From an uncultured Massilia sp. (lineage in GTDB: Bacteria > Pseudomonadota > Gammaproteobacteria > Burkholderiales > Burkholderiaceae): 11,014 nt of DNA. The first letter of the stretch is position 1. Each line of letters opens with the position of its first letter. The stretch spans positions 1 through 11,014 of the forward strand of contig CAMPHU010000155.1 in the NCBI GenBank assembly GCA_946886065.1, in the 5' to 3' direction. The notes under the pieces are model-generated. The model was not told where the DNA came from. It saw only the letters and a list, made by a program, of their open reading frames with translations, and did not search any database. The translations under genes were made by a program, and so were the position numbers. Shown here piece after piece: positions 7,107 to 11,014 of the stretch.

Positions 7107-7979
7107 CTATTCTGCAACAGCCTCGATCAGGCGCCGTGCATCGTAGGGCGCATGCACCTTGATGTCATTGTCGAAGTAGCAGTAGACGTCGCGCGCGGCC
7201 AGCTTCGGCGGCGCTTCGCCGGAGATCAGCCGCGCCTCCGCAGGCTGGCCGCCGTCGCGCCAGGCGCGGATGCGCGCGGCCCAGCGTTCGGTCGCCTCGT
7301 CGTCGTAGCCGCTGGCGTAGAGCTCCTTGTCGCCGTGCAGGCGCAGGTAGACGAAATCGGCGGTCACGTCCTCGTACTGCGGCCAGCGGCCGGCGGTGTC
7401 GGCCACCACCAGCGCCACGTTGTGCCGGCGCAGCATGGCGATGAAGGCGGGGTCGATGAAGCTTTCGTGGCGGATCTCGATGGCATGGCGCATCGGGCGT
7501 TTGGGGCCCGCGTCGAGCGATACCCGGCCTTCCATGCGCGATTCGTGGCGCCGCGCCAGCGCCAGGGCGGCGTCGGTGTCGTGCGGCAGCAGCGCCAGGA
7601 AGCGCTCGAAGCGGTCCGGCTCGAAGGGAAAGTTGGGCGGGAACTGCCACAGGAAGGGGCCGAGCTTTTCGCGCAGCTCGAACACGCCGGAGGCCAGCAC
7701 GTTGGCCATCGGGCCCTCGACGTCGCGCAGGCGCAGCATGTGGGTCAGGAAGCGGTTGCCCTTGACCGCGAACACGAAGCCGGGCGGGGTGGCGGCGTAC
7801 CAGGCGGCGTAGCTTTCGGGACGCTGCAGCGAGTAGAAGGAGCCGTTGATTTCGATGGTGGGCAGCTGGCGCGAAGCGTATTCCAGCTCGCGGTGCTGGG
7901 CCAGGCCAGGGGGATAGAACTTGCCGCGCCACGGGACGTAGCGCCAGCCGGAGATGCCGATGTAGGTTGCGCCGCTCAT
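7107..7979 (-). CDS. DUF72 family protein, YecE-like
   Basis: A 290-residue cytosolic protein of the DUF72 (YecE) family, which has a TIM-barrel-like fold and no established reaction. Family segments in order are YIGISGWRYVPWRGKFYP near the start, IEINGSFYSLQRPESYAAW, FAVKGNRFLTH, LGPFLWQFPPNF, AIEIRHESF, VYLRLHG and, near the end, YCYFDNDIKVHAPYDA. These cluster at the barrel mouth in solved relatives. The frame extends upstream to 8027, but the family begins with the YIGISGW strand, so ATG 7979-7977 is preferred; GGTGA precedes it by five bases. It is transcribed away from the Gtt1-like gene across a 288-base gap containing repeats. The tail to the next minus-strand gene is short, with no obvious terminator. 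Confidence 0.9.
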   Translation of the reverse strand: MSGATYIGISGWRYVPWRGKFYPPGLAQHRELEYASRQLPTIEINGSFYSLQRPESYAAWYAATPPGFVFAVKGNRFLTHMLRLRDVEGPMANVLASGVFELREKLGPFLWQFPPNFPFEPDRFERFLALLPHDTDAALALARRHESRMEGRVSLDAGPKRPMRHAIEIRHESFIDPAFIAMLRRHNVALVVADTAGRWPQYEDVTADFVYLRLHGDKELYASGYDDEATERWAARIRAWRDGGQPAEARLISGEAPPKLAARDVYCYFDNDIKVHAPYDARRLIEAVAE

Positions 7980-8061
7980 TTGTTCACCATACACCCGGGC
8001 GGGCGCGGCCATCGTGCGCTGGCGCACTGAGGCGCGGGAGCGATGGCCCGTCGCGCTAAAA

Positions 8062-8165
8062 CGTCGTTCCGGCGAAGACTGGAACCCAAGTTTGCGTGCG
8101 TACCGTTTAACGCATCCGCAGTCGGAACGCTACGGACTTGGATCCCGGCCTCCGCCGGGCCGACG
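8062..8165. repeat. Inverted pair of 30-base palindromic repeat units
   Basis: Unit 1 (8062-8091) begins CGTCGTTCCGGCGAAG and ends ACCCAAGT. Unit 2 (8136-8165) begins ACTTGGATCCCGGCC and ends GGGCCGACG. The reverse complement of unit 2 matches unit 1 at 23 of 30 positions, counted by hand. Each unit can also fold on itself (TTCC with GGAA; CCCGGC with GCCGGG). They flank a 44-base spacer. ACCCAAGTTTGC at 8084-8095 recurs reversed at 3111-3122. They look like REP-type or small non-autonomous dispersed repeats. They lie in the divergent gap between the DUF72 and Gtt1-like genes, leaving about 100 bases for the latter's promoter. Confidence 0.7.
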
Positions 8166-8212
8166 GGTTGGCGTTACGGGCTTCCGGTTGGCTGTAGAAG
8201 CATCTCTCGCTT

Positions 8213-8239
8213 TTTACAAGCACACAACAATGTTAAGCT
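8213..8239 (+). promoter_or_regulatory. Possible promoter of the Gtt1-like GST operon
   Basis: TTTACA (8213-8218) is a good -35, and TGTTAAGCT (8231-8239) a poor extended -10, with 15 bases between the hexamers, which is short. A start near 8246 would give a leader of about 22 bases. Sequence-only inference. Confidence 0.35.
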
Positions 8240-8267
8240 GTCGCCCGTTCCCACCACGCCCATCGCC

Positions 8268-8939
8268 ATGATCCTCGTCCACCACCTGAACAATTCGCGC
8301 TCGCAGCGCATCCTGTGGCTGCTCGAGGAACTCGGCCTGGACTACGAGATCAAGAAGTACCAGCGCGATCCCAAGACCATGCTGGCCCCTCCCGAGCTGA
8401 AGGCCGTGCACCCGCTCGGCAAGTCGCCGGTGATCAGCGACGGCGATACGGTGGTGGCCGAATCCGGCGCCATCGTCGAGTACCTGGTCCAGCGCTATGG
8501 CAACGGACGCCTGGTCCCGCCGGCGGACTCGCCGGAGCGCCTGCGCTGGACCTATTTCCTGCACTTCGCCGAAGGCTCGGCCATGCCGCCGCTGCTGCTC
8601 AAGCTCATCTTCGACCGCATCGAGCACGGCCCCATGCCCTTCTTCGCGCGCCCGATCGCGCGCGCCATCGCGCGCAAGGTCAAGAGCGACTTCATCCTGC
8701 CCAACATCCGCAGCCAGCTCGACTACCTCGAATCCGAGTTGAACAAGTCGACCTGGTTCGCCGGCGAGGAATTCAGCGCCGCCGACATCCAGATGAGCTT
8801 TGCGCTGGAAGCATCGAGCTCGCGCGGCGGCTTGGACGGCAAGTACCCGAAGCTGTCCGCCTTCCTCGAGCGCATCCATGCCCGTCCCGCCTACCAGCGC
8901 GCGCTCGAACGCGGCGGAAAGTACGAACTGGCGAAGTAA
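8268..8939 (+). CDS. Glutathione S-transferase, Gtt1-like
   Basis: A 223-residue GST-fold protein. The thioredoxin-like domain starts MILVHHLNNSRSQRILWLLE, with Ser10 at the usual catalytic position. It then has KAVHPLGKSPVI with cis-proline Pro54 and the glutathione-binding Glu65-Ser66 in AESGAIVEYL. The C-terminal domain contains FAEGSAMPPLLLKLIF, GPMPFFARPIARAIARKV and FSAADIQMSFALEA. This order of segments, including APPELK, HPLGKSP, EGS.PPL and GMPF-like blocks, closely recalls yeast Gtt1 and its bacterial relatives rather than the YibF-like GST upstream in the window. The frame is open from 8043, but similarity starts at ATG 8268. No strong ribosome site is seen. The exonuclease gene begins two bases after the stop, so the two are probably cotranscribed. 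Substrate unknown. Confidence 0.9.
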   Translation: MILVHHLNNSRSQRILWLLEELGLDYEIKKYQRDPKTMLAPPELKAVHPLGKSPVISDGDTVVAESGAIVEYLVQRYGNGRLVPPADSPERLRWTYFLHFAEGSAMPPLLLKLIFDRIEHGPMPFFARPIARAIARKVKSDFILPNIRSQLDYLESELNKSTWFAGEEFSAADIQMSFALEASSSRGGLDGKYPKLSAFLERIHARPAYQRALERGGKYELAK

Positions 8940-8941
8940 TC

Positions 8942-9718
8942 ATGGCAAAGCTGCTCGCCATCGACGGCCTGAACATCGTCCGCCGCGTCTACGAAGCCAG
9001 TCCTGAACCCGATTCGGACCTGAAGGCCGGCATCGCGCTGCGCCACGCCTTCTCGTCCTTCCGCAACCTGCTGGAAGCGCATGCGCCCACCCACGTGCTG
9101 GCCGCCTTCGACTACGGCGGGCAGACCTGGCGCCACGCGCTGTACCCGCGCTACCGCGAGGGCCGCGCCTCGATGCCGGGCGAGCTGCGCGAAGCCCTGC
9201 CGGAATTCCACGAGCGCCTGCGCGCTGCCGGCCTGCACGTGCTCATGATTCCCGAGGTCGAGGCCGACGACGTGATCGCCACCGGCGTGATGCGCTGGCT
9301 GTCGGAAGGGCGGGGCGAGGCCATCGTCGCCACCACCGACAAGGACCTGCATGAACTGATCGCGCACGGCGCGCTGGTATGGGATCACTTCAAGGGCGAG
9401 TGGCACGATGACGCCTGGGTGCGCAAGCGCTTCGGCGTCGCGCCCGAGCTGCTGCACGACCTGCTGGCGCTGATGGGCGACCCGACCGACGGCGTGCCGG
9501 GCGTGTCGAAGATCGGCATGAAGACCGCCGCGCGCCTGCTCAATGCCTACGGCAGCCTGGAGGCGGTGGTGGCCGGCGCCGGCATCCTCAAGACGCCGCT
9601 GGGCGAGAGGCTGCGCGCCGAGCGTGAGATACTCCAGGTCTCGCGCCAGCTGGTGGAGCTCAAGCGCGACGTGCGCCTGGGCGTGACCTGGAACATGCTG
9701 GCCTACGAATCGTTTTAA
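8942..9718 (+). CDS. 5'-3' exonuclease / flap endonuclease, PolI 5'-nuclease type
   Basis: A 258-residue stand-alone 5'-nuclease with the PIN-like fold seen in the N-terminal domain of DNA polymerase I and in E. coli Xni (ExoIX). Metal-site acids in order are Asp8 (AIDGLN), Asp57 (FDYGG), Glu107, Asp109 and Asp110 (EVEADD), Asp133 and Asp135 (TTDKD), and Asp180 and Asp183 (GDPTDGVPGV). The helical arch holds YREGRASMP, and the helix-hairpin-helix is GVSKIGMKTAARLL. All acids of a two-metal site appear present, including the GDxxD pair that E. coli Xni lacks. So activity like the PolI nuclease, on 5' flaps or RNA primers, is likely. It begins two bases after the GST stop and precedes a receiver gene by 14 bases. 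Symbol xni is withheld because of these differences. Confidence 0.92.
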   Translation: MAKLLAIDGLNIVRRVYEASPEPDSDLKAGIALRHAFSSFRNLLEAHAPTHVLAAFDYGGQTWRHALYPRYREGRASMPGELREALPEFHERLRAAGLHVLMIPEVEADDVIATGVMRWLSEGRGEAIVATTDKDLHELIAHGALVWDHFKGEWHDDAWVRKRFGVAPELLHDLLALMGDPTDGVPGVSKIGMKTAARLLNAYGSLEAVVAGAGILKTPLGERLRAEREILQVSRQLVELKRDVRLGVTWNMLAYESF

Positions 9719-9732
9719 GGGGACTGGACGCG

Positions 9733-10131
9733 ATGCTCAAGGCATTGATCGTGGATTCGAGCGCGGTGTCGCGCGGATTGCTGAACACCGTGCTGACCGA
9801 CGGCGGCTACAACGTGGTCGGCCAGACCCATACCAGCACCCTGGCCTATGGCCTGGCGCTCAAGCACCATCCCCATTTCATCTGCATCGCGCGCGAGCAG
9901 GTCGAGGACGGCAACAAGGTGGTCGAGCAGCTGCGCGCGGAACTGCCCAAGACCCTGGTCTTCATTGTCTCGGGCACGCTGGATGCGCAGGCGGTGCAGG
10001 AAGCGCTGGCGCGCGGGGTGCACGGGTTTATCGTCAAGCCGTTCAAGGCCGATACGGTGCTCAAGACGATTCGGAATACCGTGATTGCGTGGGTGAAGAA
10101 GCAACAGGGGGCGCCGGATGGCGCCGGTTGA
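9733..10131 (+). CDS. Single-domain receiver lacking the phospho-aspartate
   Basis: A 132-residue CheY-like receiver with no output domain. The fold is clear: LIVDSSAVSRGLL with Asp8 after the first strand, FIVSGT with Ser80 at the conserved Ser/Thr position, GVHGF with Phe99 at the aromatic switch position, and KPF with the conserved Lys102. At the third strand, where a receiver has its phosphorylated Asp (pattern LxLxD followed by a Pro-Asp or Pro-Gly turn), the sequence reads HFICIAREQVEDGN, which places Ala53 at the phosphorylation site. The second acidic residue after Asp8 is Ser. It is therefore probably not phosphorylated in the normal way and may act through protein contacts. AAGGGGA lies about 10 bases before the ATG. 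It is last in the GST-exonuclease-receiver run. Confidence 0.88.
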   Translation: MLKALIVDSSAVSRGLLNTVLTDGGYNVVGQTHTSTLAYGLALKHHPHFICIAREQVEDGNKVVEQLRAELPKTLVFIVSGTLDAQAVQEALARGVHGFIVKPFKADTVLKTIRNTVIAWVKKQQGAPDGAG

Positions 10132-10157
10132 GACCTGGCTTAAGGCGCCAGCGGTGT

Positions 10158-10228
10158 TTTATTTAGTTAGCTGATGAGTCGTCATCCCCGCCTTCGTGGG
10201 ATGACGGTCTTACTGCTAACTAAATAAA
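10158..10228. repeat. Nested 71-bp inverted repeat between receiver gene and mnmA
   Basis: Outer arms TTTATTTAGTTAGC (10158-10171) and GCTAACTAAATAAA (10215-10228) are perfect 14-bp inverted repeats. Inside them CGTCATCCC (10180-10188) and GGGATGACG (10198-10206) form a second perfect 9-bp inverted repeat around CGCCTTCGT. The joining segments are 8 bases on each side. The element ends five bases from the mnmA stop in a convergent gap, so it may serve as a bidirectional terminator. No T tract follows either hairpin, and the nested arms look like a small mobile or REP-type element. Confidence 0.75.
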
Positions 10229-10232
10229 GGGT

Positions 10233-11014
10233 TTAGATACCCGACTTGCTGTCGATGATCCCGCCACCCAAACACACATCGCCGTCATACAGCACAGCCG
10301 ACTGCCCCGGCGTCACCGCCCATTGCGGTTCGACGAAATCGAGCGAGAAACGGTCCGGGCCTTGCGGCTGGACGGTGCAGGCCACATCGGCCTGGCGGTA
10401 GCGCGTCTTGCTTGATAGCTGGCGCGGTTCCGGCGCCTCGCCGGCGATCCAGCTGGCCTGGCCGGCTTCCAGACGCCCGGACAGCAGCCACGGATGGTCA
10501 TGGCCCTGCACGATGTACAGGGTGTTCTGCTCGATGTCCTTGCGCGCCACGAACCACGGCTCGCTGGTGCCGTCCGCGTTCTTGCGCGACTTCAGCCCGC
10601 CGATGCCGATGCCCTTGCGCTGGCCCAGGGTGTAGAAGGACAGGCCGACGTGCTCGCCGACCACGGTGCCGTCGTCCAGCTTCATCGGGCCCGGCTTGTA
10701 CGACAGGTAGCGGTTCAGGAAGTCGCGGAACGGACGCTCACCGATGAAGCAGATGCCGGTCGAATCCTTCTTGGCGGCGTTCGGCAGCTTGAGCTTTTCG
10801 GCGATCTTGCGCACTTCGGTCTTGGCGATCTCGCCCAGCGGGAACAGCGACTTCGAGAGCTGCGCCTGGTTCAGGCGGTGCAGGAAGTAGCTCTGGTCCT
10901 TGGTGGCATCGAACGCCTTGAGCAGCTCGAACTTGTCGCCGTTCTGGCGCACGCGCGCATAGTGGCCGGTCGCGATCAGGTCGGCGCCCAGCTTCATCGC
11001 ATGGTCGAGGAAGG
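10233..11014 (-). CDS. mnmA: tRNA 2-thiouridylase MnmA, N-terminal part outside window
   Basis: MnmA adenylates C2 of the wobble uridine (U34) in tRNAs for Glu, Gln and Lys and exchanges it for sulfur supplied by the IscS/Tus relay; it acts in the cytosol. The visible part is about 259 codons, open to the window end, starting [20 protein letters not shown]. It includes [24 protein letters not shown] and the [16 protein letters not shown] segment, whose cysteine (codon at plus 10749-10751) is the second catalytic cysteine that carries the persulfide (Cys199 in E. coli). The rest is the C-terminal beta-barrel with [13 protein letters not shown] and [23 protein letters not shown]. About 100 N-terminal residues with the ATP-binding loop and the first catalytic cysteine are missing. 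The stop is TAA at 10235-10233, next to a nested inverted repeat. Identity secure. Confidence 0.97.
   Translation of the reverse strand, partial: FLDHAMKLGADLIATGHYARVRQNGDKFELLKAFDATKDQSYFLHRLNQAQLSKSLFPLGEIAKTEVRKIAEKLKLPNAAKKDSTGICFIGERPFRDFLNRYLSYKPGPMKLDDGTVVGEHVGLSFYTLGQRKGIGIGGLKSRKNADGTSEPWFVARKDIEQNTLYIVQGHDHPWLLSGRLEAGQASWIAGEAPEPRQLSSKTRYRQADVACTVQPQGPDRFSLDFVEPQWAVTPGQSAVLYDGDVCLGGGIIDSKSGI

Noticed and set aside
7980..8027. Longer DUF72 protein starting at 8027
   Set aside because: The extra 16 residues precede the first strand of the family and have no ribosome site as good as the one near 7979.
8062..8165. CRISPR-like repeat array
   Set aside because: There are only two units, in inverted rather than direct orientation, with no regular spacers and no cas genes.

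Overview
The window looks like chromosome of a high-GC betaproteobacterium, most likely Oxalobacteraceae and Massilia-like. This is inferred from GC-rich codon use, TGnTATRNT-type extended -10 promoters, and the character of PurB, MnmA, bacterioferritin and FeoB. It holds 14 protein genes, two of them cut by the window edges. There are no RNA genes, insertion sequences, prophage or CRISPR. Coding density is high, and no stretch over 300 bases lacks a gene.

Layout. (1) 1-1370, minus: purB, lacking only its last few codons. (2) 1517-3072, plus: a YibF-like glutathione S-transferase overlapping a PfkB-type sugar kinase by ATGA, probably one transcript from an extended -10 promoter that diverges from purB. 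(3) 3196-6631: an iron block. Bacterioferritin (bfr) and its ferredoxin (bfd) lie on the minus strand; feoA, feoB and a small Cys-rich membrane protein lie on the plus strand. The bfd-feoA gap carries two nearly identical Fur-box-like sites in mirror orientation, one facing each gene. bfr has its own extended -10 promoter overlapped by a perfect 19-bp palindrome that does not look like a Fur site. (4) 6646-7979, minus: a secreted COG4315-type protein and a DUF72 protein. (5) 8268-10131, plus: a Gtt1-like glutathione S-transferase, a PolI-type 5'-3' exonuclease and a single-domain receiver that lacks its phospho-aspartate, probably an operon. (6) 10233-11014, minus: mnmA, missing its N-terminal part.

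How the genes work together. The iron block is the clearest system. FeoA and FeoB import ferrous iron, Bfr stores it as ferric mineral in a haem-containing shell, and Bfd reduces that haem so iron can be released. Bfd and Feo are both needed under iron starvation, which fits the mirrored sites between them; Bfr is needed under iron sufficiency, which fits its separate promoter, operator and the terminator between bfd and bfr. The third feo-operon product is not a recognisable FeoC or FeoC-like winged helix, but a one-helix protein with a CxxCxxC motif.

The intergenic regions hold palindromic elements: a perfect 12-bp-stem hairpin between the kinase and bfr, a 104-bp pair of inverted 30-base units upstream of the Gtt1-like gene, and a nested 71-bp inverted repeat before the end of mnmA. 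The first two share a 12-base core and look like a dispersed genomic repeat family. I see no wholly novel multi-gene system. The best leads are the small Cys-rich Feo protein, the palindromic bfr operator, the degenerate receiver, the altered ferroxidase residue in Bfr, and the repeat elements.
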